From: Pseudomonas fluorescens | Lineage (GTDB): Bacteria; Pseudomonadota; Alphaproteobacteria; UBA2136; UBA6156 | Assembly: GCA_003241595.1 (NCBI GenBank) | Contig: QFOU01000012.1 | Span: forward strand, 1-26,474 | Reading direction: 5' to 3' | Length of the DNA stretch: 26,474 nucleotides | Part shown: positions 1 through 8,219 of the stretch, in pieces | Layout of the letters: each line of letters starts with the position of its first letter | Numbering within the stretch: the first letter of the stretch is position 1 | The notes under the pieces: generated by a model | Told to the model about the DNA's origin: nothing | Database searches by the model: none | What the model saw: only the letters and a program-made list of their open reading frames with translations | Translations under genes and position numbers: made by a program

Positions 1-1075
<1,075 letters not shown>

Positions 1076-1381
1076 ATGTGTTCCCTACTAAAGTAGGAAG
1101 CCAAGCCGGTCCGATACAAGGCTGCATCTTCCTCGCTAAAAGGAAGCATGCTGAATTCATTATGCGTCTTAAATTACGTTCTCAATAATGAGCCGAAGCT
1201 CACCAAAATTAACGAACCTTAGACAATTAATCTGAAGTTCATTATATCGGCCGACCGGTTAGAGTCTGATGTCGATACTGTCTGAACCTCGTTAATTGTT
1301 CTATTCTGTCTTGTACAAACCTTCTATCAAACTCTCTTGCGAGAATCTTTGAAGATTTGCTTGTATCTTGCCTATTCAATT

Positions 1382-1392
1382 TTCAAAGAACT
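1382..1392 (-). promoter_or_regulatory. boxA-like antitermination site in the rRNA leader
   Basis: On the minus strand this reads AGTTCTTTGAA followed by AATTGAA. It matches the rRNA boxA (consensus TGCTCTTTGA) bound by NusB/NusE to prevent Rho termination in rRNA operons. It sits about 80 nt after the predicted transcription start and about 300 nt before 16S, the usual place. The rest of the leader (1076-1477) contains several short hairpins but no gene. Confidence 0.7.
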
Positions 1393-1477
1393 TTGTCGGC
1401 TGTTTCGCTTGGTTTCCCTCGCTTCTCACCCCTTCCGTTTCCGGCTTTCTCTTGGGTGTCTGTCGCTGACGAAGCGG

Positions 1478-1506
1478 GGTATAGCCCGACCCCCACCCCC
1501 TGTCAA
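1478..1506 (-). promoter_or_regulatory. rRNA operon promoter
   Basis: On the minus strand there is TTGACA (1506-1501), a 17-nt G-rich spacer, and TATACC (1483-1478). The start would be near 1470, giving a leader of about 395 nt before 16S. A perfect -35 box, optimal spacing and position upstream of boxA make this the best candidate for the main rRNA promoter. Confidence 0.85.
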
Positions 1507-1592
1507 CACCTCTTCTCAACAAAAAATGAAACTTTCTTCGTTTTTCTTAAAAACCCCTATAATTCCAGTACCCCTCACCTCAACAAAATTTG

Positions 1593-1632
1593 AAAAAAAC
1601 AAGCGGGGCGGCTCAAAACTGAGCCGCCCCGC
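1593..1632 (-). terminator. Intrinsic terminator of the 156-aa gene
   Basis: A perfect 13-bp G+C-rich stem (1603-1615 with 1620-1632, loop AAAC) is followed on the minus strand by TTGTTTTTTT. It insulates the upstream gene from the rRNA promoter about 90 bp further on. Confidence 0.9.
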
Positions 1633-1672
1633 CTCGCGCATTCGCGCTTTTGCATATCGTTCTTCCTGGAAA

Positions 1673-2143
1673 TCACGCCGCCAGCGCGTTCCCTACAACC
1701 AAAAAGTGCTGGTGGTAGTCCGTCACCATGCGCTTTTCTTCGTCATAACCCTTCACGTAGTACTGAACCAAACCGATGTAAATGAGTCCGGGATGCTTCA
1801 ACAATACATATAAGTTCATTTCACCGAAGCGCGGATCAAGCTGACTCAATCCTTCAGTCGCCGCAGCAAGCAGTTCATTCACGCGGCCCGGCCTTTTTCT
1901 GCGGAACCATTCATGACGAATTGCATCATACAGGTCTTTCTGAACCTCAGTCCAAACAGAACCCAGTCCTCGATAGTCCATACGCTGTTCACACATATCG
2001 CCGAACAACTGCTCCGAGAAGCTGTTGCAAAGACTGGTCATGCGTTTATGAGCTTGCAGGGCAAATGGATTGTCCGCCAACTCTGTCTGAGTGATTGCCG
2101 CCAATAATGTCAGAGGTATTGTATTGCGAGTAGCCACGATCAT
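1673..2143 (-). CDS. Hypothetical protein, 156 aa
   Basis: I do not recognise the family. The product appears soluble and mostly helical, with no signal peptide or membrane segment. It has a basic patch (HEWFRRKRPGR) near residues 77-87 and a hydrophobic, aromatic C-terminal third (YVLLKHPGLIYIGLVQYYVK). The first ATG follows GAGG by only 3 nt; the GTG two codons later has a 9-nt spacing and may be the real start. The gene is a single transcription unit with a good promoter at 2264-2292 and a strong terminator at 1593-1632. These flanks, and an uninterrupted frame with codon use like its neighbours, support it as real. Confidence 0.75.
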   Translation of the reverse strand: MIVATRNTIPLTLLAAITQTELADNPFALQAHKRMTSLCNSFSEQLFGDMCEQRMDYRGLGSVWTEVQKDLYDAIRHEWFRRKRPGRVNELLAAATEGLSQLDPRFGEMNLYVLLKHPGLIYIGLVQYYVKGYDEEKRMVTDYHQHFLVVGNALAA

Positions 2144-2263
2144 TCGCCTCGTGTTCGTGGGTTATAAATAAGCCCCGTTCATGTGTAGAGCCAGTGGAAA
2201 TGACCATCGTCACGTATCGCACGCTGGGCGCGTTATGAAACGGAAAGAGATGATCACTTACCT

Positions 2264-2292
2264 ATTATATAGTGTAGAAAACCTCCTGTCAC
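2264..2292 (-). promoter_or_regulatory. Promoter of the 156-aa gene
   Basis: The minus strand has GTGACA (2292-2287), a 17-nt spacer and a perfect TATAAT (2269-2264). The start would be near 2257, giving a leader of about 115 nt. Confidence 0.65.
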
Positions 2293-2422
2293 AAGCGCAG
2301 CCGTGAAACATGCCACCTTGAGTGGCAGACCGAGCCGTAAATACCACATCGAAAGAATCCCTAAATACACTGAAAAGTCACACCCTCTCCGATGTCCTAC
2401 CAAGCGTAAGCGGCACCAATTC

Positions 2423-2451
2423 TTGACAATACCCCCTCACCTCCGGCATAT
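2423..2451 (+). promoter_or_regulatory. Possible promoter of the M23 peptidase gene
   Basis: A perfect TTGACA (2423-2428) is followed after 17 nt by GCATAT, a weak -10. The rest of the 400-nt gap between the two divergent genes (2293-2422) holds nothing I can name. Confidence 0.4.
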
Positions 2452-2545
2452 GTCCCCCTTGTGATGGCTCAAAACGCACCGAGCCAACGGCCCTTCATCC
2501 CAAATAAGAACAATGGGAATGCGGGCTGCTAACAAGGAGAGAAAC

Positions 2546-3793
2546 TTGGCTATCCGCCGCACCCTCATCATAGGCAGTCTTGCCTGTTCCGGATATCTGG
2601 CCGCCAACCTGGCAAGTACCGAAACCGCAACCGCCACCCTGCGCACCCCCGCCGATGAAACCGCTGCCCACAGCTCGGAAGACCTTCCGCAGTTGCAGGT
2701 GCAACGTACAATCGCCATGAAACGCGGCGATACATTGGCAGGTACTCTTAAAAAGGCCGGCTTCGCGCCCGAGCAGATCGCCACTATGACGATCTCCACT
2801 CCCGCAGCCACCAAGCCCGTCAGCGCCAAAACCGACCTACATCTCAGCTATGTCGAAGGCGCTCCCTACGAAATTAAGAACGCAACTCTCACCTACCGCC
2901 CCAAGCCGGAGGAAGAGCTGACGCTGTCCCTGAATAACGGCCAGGCCTCCGCCAAGTCGGTTGCCAAGCCGCTGCAAGATATCAATGGCACCGCCGTTGG
3001 CGAGATCCGTAACTCCCTGTATCAGGATGCAACGCGCGCAGGTCTTACCCCGCAGCAAGTTAACCAGTTCATGGGCCTGTTTGCTTGGGATCTCGACTAT
3101 ACCCGCGACATCCACCCCGGCGATACCTTTAAGGTCATGTACGAAAAGACCGTGAACGATAAGGGCGTCACCGTCAAAACCGGCCGCATTCTCGCTGCCG
3201 AGTTCACGGTAGCTGGCGAAACCCGCTCCGCCTACTGGTTCAATAACGAGTATCTGGACGAAAAGGGTAACAGCAAGAAAAAGCTCCTGCTCCGCACCCC
3301 GCTCGAGTTCACCCGTATCTCCAGTAATTTCGATATGGCCCGCAAGCACCCGGTGCTCGGCTTTACCCGTGCCCACAAGGGAACCGACTTCGCAGCCCCC
3401 ACCGGTACACCGGTCAAGGCCAGCGGCGATGGTAAGATCGTCTTCATCGGCGTCCACGGCGGCCACGGTAACTTTATCAAAGTGGAACACAACGGTACGT
3501 ACTCCACGGCCTATGCCCACCTCAACGGCTATGCCAAGGGCATGAAACTCGGCAGCGTGGTCAAACAAGGCCAGGTTATCGGCTACGTGGGTACCACCGG
3601 CGTCTCCACCGGCCCTCACCTGCACTACGAGGTCATCAAGAACGGCCAATACGTGAATGCCATGAGCACCGAACTGCCCACTGGCAACCCGCTCAGCAAG
3701 TCCCAACTGGCCGAGTTCAAGCGCCGCGTCTCCAATGCCCAACTGGCTTGGAACAACGCGCTCAACTCCAACCGCCAGGTTGCCAGCCGCTAA
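2546..3793 (+). CDS. M23 family (LytM-type) peptidoglycan DD-endopeptidase, MepM-like
   Basis: Probably a periplasmic zinc endopeptidase that cuts peptide cross-links in peptidoglycan during wall growth. The N-terminus is a signal anchor (TLIIGSLACSGYLAANLAS). A LysM/OapA-like segment follows (KRGDTL near residue 60), then a Csd3/OapA-type middle domain (HPGDTFKVMYEK), and a C-terminal M23 domain. The zinc and catalytic residues are intact: HKGTD (H277, D281) and PHLH (H358, H360), with AYAHLN between. I chose the TTG start at 2546 because AAGGAG ends 6 nt before it; an in-frame ATG 33 nt upstream has no ribosome-binding site. The 415-aa length suits MepM/YebA-type proteins. The gene stands alone, with a terminator right after it. 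Confidence 0.93.
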   Translation: MAIRRTLIIGSLACSGYLAANLASTETATATLRTPADETAAHSSEDLPQLQVQRTIAMKRGDTLAGTLKKAGFAPEQIATMTISTPAATKPVSAKTDLHLSYVEGAPYEIKNATLTYRPKPEEELTLSLNNGQASAKSVAKPLQDINGTAVGEIRNSLYQDATRAGLTPQQVNQFMGLFAWDLDYTRDIHPGDTFKVMYEKTVNDKGVTVKTGRILAAEFTVAGETRSAYWFNNEYLDEKGNSKKKLLLRTPLEFTRISSNFDMARKHPVLGFTRAHKGTDFAAPTGTPVKASGDGKIVFIGVHGGHGNFIKVEHNGTYSTAYAHLNGYAKGMKLGSVVKQGQVIGYVGTTGVSTGPHLHYEVIKNGQYVNAMSTELPTGNPLSKSQLAEFKRRVSNAQLAWNNALNSNRQVASR

Positions 3794-3799
3794 GCGCGT

Positions 3800-3842
3800 A
3801 AAAAAAGAAAAGGGGGCCGCATCAACGGCCCCCTCTTTATTC
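3800..3842. terminator. Bidirectional terminator between convergent genes
   Basis: The stem GGGGGCCG (3812-3819) pairs with CGGCCCCC (3826-3833) across loop CATCAA. An A-rich run lies on the left and TCTTTATT on the right, so it can stop transcription from both sides. Its core is repeated exactly at 4460-4479. Confidence 0.85.
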
Positions 3843-3843
3843 G

Positions 3844-4371
3844 TTATTTGATCTCCGAAACAGCTTCCAGCTTGCTCGCCGCCGCCATCTCAAACGGCAA
3901 CAGCACCACGGTAAACTCTGTCGCCACCATGCCGCCCAACCCATTCTCGTCGAGCAAAGGGTTCCACCCTTTTTTCGCGGCATCTTCCAACGCACTCGGC
4001 GTGCCTAACGCATGCTTCATGCTCCAGTTGGCGCCTACATCCAGCCGAAATCCAGCATAGTAAGCAAGAGCTTTCGCGCGCTTGTACGCCACATGCTCTC
4101 GCGCCTCTAACAAAGTTTTTAGGGTAATCCGGCCTTCGGTACGCGGTGGAGGGGCTTTTGTCTTAAGCTTCACCACATTGCTTCGCTCATCGCTCAACGG
4201 GTCAGAAACGACTTCAGGCTTTTTCATACCCATGTCGCCACCCACTCCCACCGAAAGCGGCAATCCTTCCGGCCGATGATGCTTGTTTTGCAGCAGGGCC
4301 TCTACCCAAGCTTCAATCAGCTCAGCCATATGCTCCACCGGAATATTATAAATAATGCATTCAGTCTGCAT
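3844..4371 (-). CDS. Hypothetical protein, 175 aa
   Basis: No family recognised. The protein is soluble-looking, with a helical N-terminus (MQTECIIYNIPVEHMAELIE), a charged linker around residues 45-85 (KKPEVVSDPLSDERSNVVK, then PPPRTEGR), a helical RITLKTLLEAREHVAYKRAK segment, and a C-terminal part with VATEFTVVLLPFEMAAASK. I start at the ATG at 4371 because GGAG lies 7 nt upstream; an in-frame TTG at 4392 has no such site. The gene has its own promoter and terminator. Its end is 10 nt from the terminator shared with the M23 gene. Together with the next leftward gene it forms two neighbouring single-gene units with similar promoters. Confidence 0.75.
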   Translation of the reverse strand: MQTECIIYNIPVEHMAELIEAWVEALLQNKHHRPEGLPLSVGVGGDMGMKKPEVVSDPLSDERSNVVKLKTKAPPPRTEGRITLKTLLEAREHVAYKRAKALAYYAGFRLDVGANWSMKHALGTPSALEDAAKKGWNPLLDENGLGGMVATEFTVVLLPFEMAAASKLEAVSEIK

Positions 4372-4420
4372 CGTTCGTCTCCAAAACAGCAAGGTGAATT
4401 CTCTTTAGAAAGTGGCACAC

Positions 4421-4447
4421 CGTATACAGCCACCCGATTTACGTCAA
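4421..4447 (-). promoter_or_regulatory. Promoter of the 175-aa gene
   Basis: The minus strand reads TTGACG, a 15-nt spacer, then TATACG, about 50 nt before the start codon. The GTATACG -10 region is shared with the promoter at 5182-5209. Confidence 0.5.
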
Positions 4448-4452
4448 CCCAA

Positions 4453-4485
4453 CAAAAAAGGGGCCGCATCAACGGCCCCTTTTTA
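4453..4485. terminator. Terminator of the 208-aa gene, bidirectional
   Basis: The stem GGGGCCG (4460-4466) pairs with CGGCCCC (4473-4479), with flanking A6 and T5 that extend the stem. It ends the leftward gene that stops at 4501. The 20-nt core GGGGCCGCATCAACGGCCCC is identical to 3813-3832. Confidence 0.88.
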
Positions 4486-4500
4486 CATAAGGTCTCGAAA

Positions 4501-5127
4501 TCAAGCGGGTTCAGACTGAACGCCATACATCCGCTTCGCACGCTCATCTTCCTGCAAAAGCGCACGCTTGGTTTCTTCCTCCTCCTCCTGCTGCAGAGCC
4601 ACCAAGGCCAATGGCAACAATTGAAAGAAGAATCCCGAAGCCCGCATGTTGGCGATCCCGGGCAAAAACCGCCCAACCTGCTGCGCCGGAGCCTCTACAA
4701 AATTGCGGATATGCTCAGGCACGCCTACGCCGGAATAAGCTTCTCCCTCCGTATCGAGGCTCTCCCAAGAGTGCGCCAAAACTTCCAACTGATATTCCCG
4801 CGTCAGGCAACTCACTTCAAGGTCTTTCAACGCAGGTTCGTTCATCGCCATCAGATATTGCCCAAAGCAGATCACAGCAAGGTTCCTACGGGCAGTACCT
4901 TGCAGAGAAATAACTTTCTTGTCTTTATCTTCACCCCCGACCGGAAGCGACAGAGTCTCATCGCTGACAACTTGAACTTCAAAATAATCATCCCAGCCGG
5001 CACAAGGCACCTCGTCAGGCGTATACTCGCCCTTATCAATAGATTCCAATATCCCTGCAGCCCGTTCCACCACAATTTGTGCAATGGCATACGGGGTCAA
5101 CTGCACGTACATATCATTTACCGACAT
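4501..5127 (-). CDS. Hypothetical protein, 208 aa
   Basis: No family recognised. The N-terminus is helical (YAIAQIVVERAAGILESID). A middle part includes VISLQGTARRNLAVICFGQYL. The C-terminus has a hydrophobic stretch (ASGFFFQLLPLALVALQ) followed directly by a poly-Glu run (EEEEE) and a charged tail, like an amphipathic helix or coiled coil. There is no signal peptide. The ATG at 5127 has AGGAG 6 nt upstream; the codon before it, TTG, would be too close. The gene has its own promoter and terminator. I see no clear sequence similarity to the adjacent 175-aa protein despite the shared promoter style. Confidence 0.78.
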   Translation of the reverse strand: MSVNDMYVQLTPYAIAQIVVERAAGILESIDKGEYTPDEVPCAGWDDYFEVQVVSDETLSLPVGGEDKDKKVISLQGTARRNLAVICFGQYLMAMNEPALKDLEVSCLTREYQLEVLAHSWESLDTEGEAYSGVGVPEHIRNFVEAPAQQVGRFLPGIANMRASGFFFQLLPLALVALQQEEEEETKRALLQEDERAKRMYGVQSEPA

Positions 5128-5181
5128 CAACAGCTCCTATGGCTATGTCAAAGATGCATCCCGATCCGAGAATCGCCATAA

Positions 5182-5209
5182 CGTATACTATTTAGGAAAA
5201 TATAGTCAA
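5182..5209 (-). promoter_or_regulatory. Promoter of the 208-aa gene
   Basis: The minus strand reads TTGACT, a 16-nt A+T-rich spacer and TATACG, putting the start about 50 nt before the ATG. Confidence 0.6.
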
Positions 5210-5239
5210 CAATTCGACCACCTAAAAAAGAAGCTCTCC

Positions 5240-6217
5240 TTAAGCCGCTCCTAGTAGCATCCCCGCTCCCAGCACAAGCACACCACCTAAAACCACCTGA
5301 ATCATCGCCACCCAGAAACTCGTTTCCATATACTTCCACCTTATCCACGCGATCGCCACCAATTCCACCAACACCACCATCACCGCCAACGCCGTCGCCA
5401 CACCAAAATTGCCAATAAGGTACGGCAAAGCATGCCCTACCCCACCGATCATCGTCATCAAACCGCACACCACACCCCGAATCCACGGACTCCCCCGGCC
5501 ACTGATCTTGCCATCGTCACTGAACGCCTCGGTCAACCCCATGCTAATCCCGGCTCCCACCGCTGCCGCCATCCCCACCACAAACGTCTCATGGGTGTTC
5601 TGCGTGGCAAACGCCGCTGCAAACAACGGGGCGAGCGTGCTCACACTGCCATCCATCAACCCCGCTAAACCGGGCTGCACCACCTGCAATACAAACAACT
5701 TTTTGCTCGCCGCCTTCTCCGCTGTCTTTACATCGTCAGTGAGGGTCGCATCCTGCAAACTCACGGCCTTGCGCTCATGCTTCAACTCTTCCGCCGCCAG
5801 GTCACCCAACAACTTGCGCACATCCACATCTTGGCTGCGCTTGGCCGCCAGAATATAAAACCGCCCCGCCTGCTGCTCCATGCGCTCGGCCAACTGCCAC
5901 AACCGCTCAATATTCAGGGCATCCGCCAACCAGATCGGCTCCTGCGCCATAAATCCCTTCACATCGGCCCGCCGCACGAGGGGAATATGCGGCCCGAACT
6001 TCGCCTTGAACATATCGAGCAATGCCTTACGGTGCCCATCCTCTTCCGCCGCCATCTCATCAAAAACCGCCGCAGTTCCTTCAAAATCCTTCCGCAACCG
6101 CTCGGCAATATCGCGGTATATCCGCCCATCTTCCTCTTCAGCCCCAATCGCCAAAGCCAGAACTTCCTTCTCGCTCAAACTCTCAAACCGCCGCAATTCC
6201 CGCGCACCAAACATCAT
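5240..6217 (-). CDS. mbfA: Membrane-bound ferritin-like iron transporter (rubrerythrin-VIT1 fusion, MbfA family)
   Basis: Fusion of an N-terminal rubrerythrin/ferritin-like di-iron domain with a C-terminal VIT1/CCC1 transporter domain, the architecture of MbfA, which exports iron in rhizobia and related bacteria. The di-iron ligands are visible: E27/E28, ExxH at E59/H62, E111 or E114, and a second ExxH at E144/H147. From about residue 175 the VIT1 part begins (GLMDGSVSTLAPLFAAAF, then GAGISMGLTEAFSDDG), with about five membrane segments. The length of 325 aa is normal for the family. Two ATGs in tandem (6217, 6214) follow AAGGA at 5 nt. In known relatives expression responds to iron through Irr; here I see only a short palindrome over the ribosome-binding site. 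Function by family is firm; iron export in this organism is inferred. Confidence 0.9.
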   Translation of the reverse strand: MMFGARELRRFESLSEKEVLALAIGAEEEDGRIYRDIAERLRKDFEGTAAVFDEMAAEEDGHRKALLDMFKAKFGPHIPLVRRADVKGFMAQEPIWLADALNIERLWQLAERMEQQAGRFYILAAKRSQDVDVRKLLGDLAAEELKHERKAVSLQDATLTDDVKTAEKAASKKLFVLQVVQPGLAGLMDGSVSTLAPLFAAAFATQNTHETFVVGMAAAVGAGISMGLTEAFSDDGKISGRGSPWIRGVVCGLMTMIGGVGHALPYLIGNFGVATALAVMVVLVELVAIAWIRWKYMETSFWVAMIQVVLGGVLVLGAGMLLGAA

Positions 6218-6223
6218 AAATAT

Positions 6224-6239
6224 CCTTATATTCTTAAGG
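6224..6239 (-). promoter_or_regulatory. Small palindrome overlapping the mbfA ribosome-binding site
   Basis: On the minus strand CCTTAAGAATATAAGG has 5-bp arms (CCTTA/TAAGG) around a 6-nt loop. The right arm contains the AAGG of the Shine-Dalgarno sequence. It could be a protein-binding site or a weak hairpin masking the ribosome-binding site. It does not match the Irr-box consensus well. Confidence 0.3.
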
Positions 6240-6245
6240 TCTATC

Positions 6246-6282
6246 CTAAAGCAAAAGCGGCAGAATCAAAAGACTCTGCCGC
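6246..6282 (-). terminator. Terminator of the 133-aa gene
   Basis: The 8-bp stem GCGGCAGA/TCTGCCGC (6257-6264 with 6275-6282) is followed on the minus strand by TTTTGCTTT. It separates this gene from mbfA downstream. Confidence 0.75.
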
Positions 6283-6307
6283 CAGCCACCGCTTAAAAAC
6301 CGAAGCG

Positions 6308-6709
6308 CTATTCGTCATGCTCTACCTCATCCGGCCGAGCGTCCATGGTCATCAAGCCCTCATCATCCTTACGCCCGACCATCGACTGCCCTTTTCCAAA
6401 CCGCCGTTCATATGTGGGGGTGTAAACCGAAGAATCTTCATCCTTGCCACGCCACCCGATCAACTTGGGTAAATCAGGATAAGCCTCACGCGCAGCACGG
6501 TAAGCCTTTCGAAAAGCCTGCCCCGCCTCGCTGTTTTCGCTCAAGTGGATCATATACTGCGGCATGGGCCGGTTCCGTCGGCGTAATTCGGCGATAATCT
6601 CCATCGCCGTCGCAAAGTCAATCGCTTCAGGCTCCGTGCCAGCATTGGCATTGATATCCGCCAATTTCGACCGCAATACTGTAATATTCTGTTTCGAAAG
6701 TTCCGCCAT
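6308..6709 (-). CDS. Hypothetical protein, 133 aa
   Basis: No family recognised. It is a soluble, charged protein. Residues 1-48 look helical (NITVLRSKLADINANAG, AIDFATAMEIIAELRRRNRP), then a helix rich in Ala/Arg (AFRKAYRAAREAYPDLPKL), then a probably disordered, acidic tail ending DARPDEVEHDE. The ATG is well supported: AGGAG lies 6 nt upstream. It is divergent from fabI, with only 58 bp between the start codons, so the two promoters must share that gap. Confidence 0.78.
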   Translation of the reverse strand: MAELSKQNITVLRSKLADINANAGTEPEAIDFATAMEIIAELRRRNRPMPQYMIHLSENSEAGQAFRKAYRAAREAYPDLPKLIGWRGKDEDSSVYTPTYERRFGKGQSMVGRKDDEGLMTMDARPDEVEHDE

Positions 6710-6767
6710 AGCAATCTCCTTCGGCTAGGCTGGTGTTCCAATAGGAGAATGTGCTATTAACATCACC

Positions 6768-7550
6768 ATGACTGATTTTCAATCCTCTCTTCTCGCCGGT
6801 AAAACCGGCCTCATCATGGGCGTCGCCAACGATTGGTCACTCGCCTGGGGCATCGCCGAAGCCGCCCACAACGCCGGTGCCAAACTCATCCTCACTTATC
6901 CCAACGCCGCGATGGAAAAGCGTGTCCGCCCGCTGGCCGAAAAACTCGGTGCCACGGTTCTGGAATGCGACGTCCAATCCGAAGAGCAAATGGCCGCCCT
7001 CGCCGCCGCCGTGCCCAACCTCGATTTCATGCTCCACGCCATCGCGTTCGCCAACAAGGAAGAACTCAAAGGCGGCATCACCAACACCACGCGCGAAGGC
7101 TTCGCCCTGGCCATGGATGTCTCCTGCTACTCCTTCATCGCCCTGCTCAAACACCTCAAACCCAAACTCAACCCCAACGCCTCGGCCCTCACCCTTACTT
7201 ACGAAGGCAGCATCAAGGTCGTCCCCAACTACAACGTGATGGGTGTGGCAAAAGCCGCGCTGGAAGCCGCTGTTCGCTACCTCGCCGCTGAATTCGGCCC
7301 GGATAGCATCCGCGTCAACGCCATTTCCGCAGGCTCGGTCAATACCTTGGCCGCGCGCGGCATCTCCGACTTCGGCAATATGCTCCGCCACCACGAATCC
7401 ACCGCCCCACTGCGCCGCCTCACCACCAAGGAAGACGTCGCCGGCGCCGCTCTCTACCTGCTGTCCAGCTTAGGCTCGGGCACTACCGGAGAAGTGCTGA
7501 ACGTCGATACCGGCGCCCACATCCTCGGCCCCACCCCCGCCGGCATGTAA
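6768..7550 (+). CDS. fabI: Enoyl-[acyl-carrier-protein] reductase (NADH), FabI
   Basis: Catalyses the last reduction of each fatty-acid elongation cycle, trans-2-enoyl-ACP to acyl-ACP. It is a short-chain dehydrogenase fold with the FabI nucleotide motif GVANDWSLAWGIA (residues 18-30) and the catalytic set Y145, Y155 and K162 in TYEGSIKVVPNYNVMGVAK, equivalent to E. coli Y146/Y156/K163. The C-terminal VLNVDTGAHILG is typical. The length of 260 aa is normal. No Shine-Dalgarno sequence precedes the ATG; AGGAG is 20 nt away. A TATTAA at 6755-6760 lies only 7 nt before the ATG, suggesting a leaderless transcript. It is the target class of triclosan and diazaborine. It stands alone, ended by a bidirectional terminator. 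Confidence 0.97.
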   Translation: MTDFQSSLLAGKTGLIMGVANDWSLAWGIAEAAHNAGAKLILTYPNAAMEKRVRPLAEKLGATVLECDVQSEEQMAALAAAVPNLDFMLHAIAFANKEELKGGITNTTREGFALAMDVSCYSFIALLKHLKPKLNPNASALTLTYEGSIKVVPNYNVMGVAKAALEAAVRYLAAEFGPDSIRVNAISAGSVNTLAARGISDFGNMLRHHESTAPLRRLTTKEDVAGAALYLLSSLGSGTTGEVLNVDTGAHILGPTPAGM

Positions 7551-7562
7551 TCACACCCTACT

Positions 7563-7589
7563 AAAAACCCGCCATCTCGGCGGGTTTTT
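7563..7589. terminator. Bidirectional terminator after fabI
   Basis: AAAAACCCGCC pairs with GGCGGGTTTTT (11 bp, loop ATCTC). It serves fabI and the convergent gene ending at 7600. Confidence 0.92.
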
Positions 7590-7599
7590 CAATTCCAAC

Positions 7600-8166
7600 C
7601 TAAACAGTCGGAACCTCTTCCCGATACGCTTTATTCGCCTCAGCCTGCAAAGCTTTCTGTATCCCCATAACCATCTGTTCGGGAGATAATGCATTGGTCT
7701 CCGCCACCGCATCTTGGCCATCCTTGCCCATGGCTTCGGCCATACGCTTCTGAACCTCTTCATCAATTTTCTGCTCCATGGCATCGCGGGCGGCAGGGTC
7801 CATGGCCGCAAGCTCATCTTCGCTTACCCCCATACTCTCCATTACATCTTCCCGGATTTCCTTCATGGCCCAGCGCATGGCACCTTCAAGACCATCCTTG
7901 GTCATTTCATGCAAGGCATCCAAAGCTTCCTGAACACCAGCCCCTAAACGGTCAACCTTGGCCGCACCACTTGCCGCCTTATCTTCTTCCGCAGGAGCCA
8001 CCGCCGGCAAAGTCGCAATCTGCATCCCACCCGCCATTAACGAGCCAAACTGCTCCGCCCCGGTCGCCTCGTCCACGCCACCCTTTTTGTCCTTCTTGAA
8101 CATATCGAGCACGCCGCCCAGCAAGTTACTGGCCAGTCCGCCCGCTAATCCGATTTCCTTCAGCAT
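7600..8166 (-). CDS. Hypothetical protein, 188 aa
   Basis: No family recognised. The N-terminus MLKEIGLAGGLASNLLGGVLDMFKK is Gly/Leu-rich and could associate with membranes or form an amphipathic helix. It is followed by KKDKKGG, a low-complexity Ala/Gly/Glu region, and two helical, Met-rich acidic segments (LDALHEMTKDGLEGAMRWAM and DAMEQKIDEEVQKRMAEAM), plausibly coiled coil. Ala, Glu and Met are high and there is no Cys. GGAGG lies 8 nt before the ATG, so the start is solid. It is convergent with fabI and shares its terminator. Confidence 0.78.
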   Translation of the reverse strand: MLKEIGLAGGLASNLLGGVLDMFKKDKKGGVDEATGAEQFGSLMAGGMQIATLPAVAPAEEDKAASGAAKVDRLGAGVQEALDALHEMTKDGLEGAMRWAMKEIREDVMESMGVSEDELAAMDPAARDAMEQKIDEEVQKRMAEAMGKDGQDAVAETNALSPEQMVMGIQKALQAEANKAYREEVPTV

Positions 8167-8185
8167 GAATCATTCCTCCATAGGG

Positions 8186-8213
8186 TTAACACTAATTCTA
8201 TGCAAAATATATG
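8186..8213 (+). promoter_or_regulatory. Possible promoter of the candidate RNA at 8220-8442
   Basis: TTAACA (8186-8191), a 16-nt spacer and TATATG (8208-8213) point rightwards into a stretch with no gene. The same region must also contain the leftward promoter of the 188-aa gene (a TAGAAT occurs on the minus strand), so the assignment is uncertain. Confidence 0.35.
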
Positions 8214-8219
8214 CCAGAG

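Noticed and set aside
1337..1813. Plus-strand frame (158 codons) across the rRNA promoter
   Set aside because: It crosses the rRNA leader, the promoter and a strong terminator; no ribosome-binding site.
2837..3742. Minus-strand frame (301 codons) opposite the M23 peptidase gene
   Set aside because: The sense frame has intact catalytic motifs and a ribosome-binding site; the antisense frame has neither.
5345..5353. TTATCCACG, like a DnaA box
   Set aside because: A single copy within the mbfA coding region; no cluster of boxes or A+T-rich unwinding region, so no origin.
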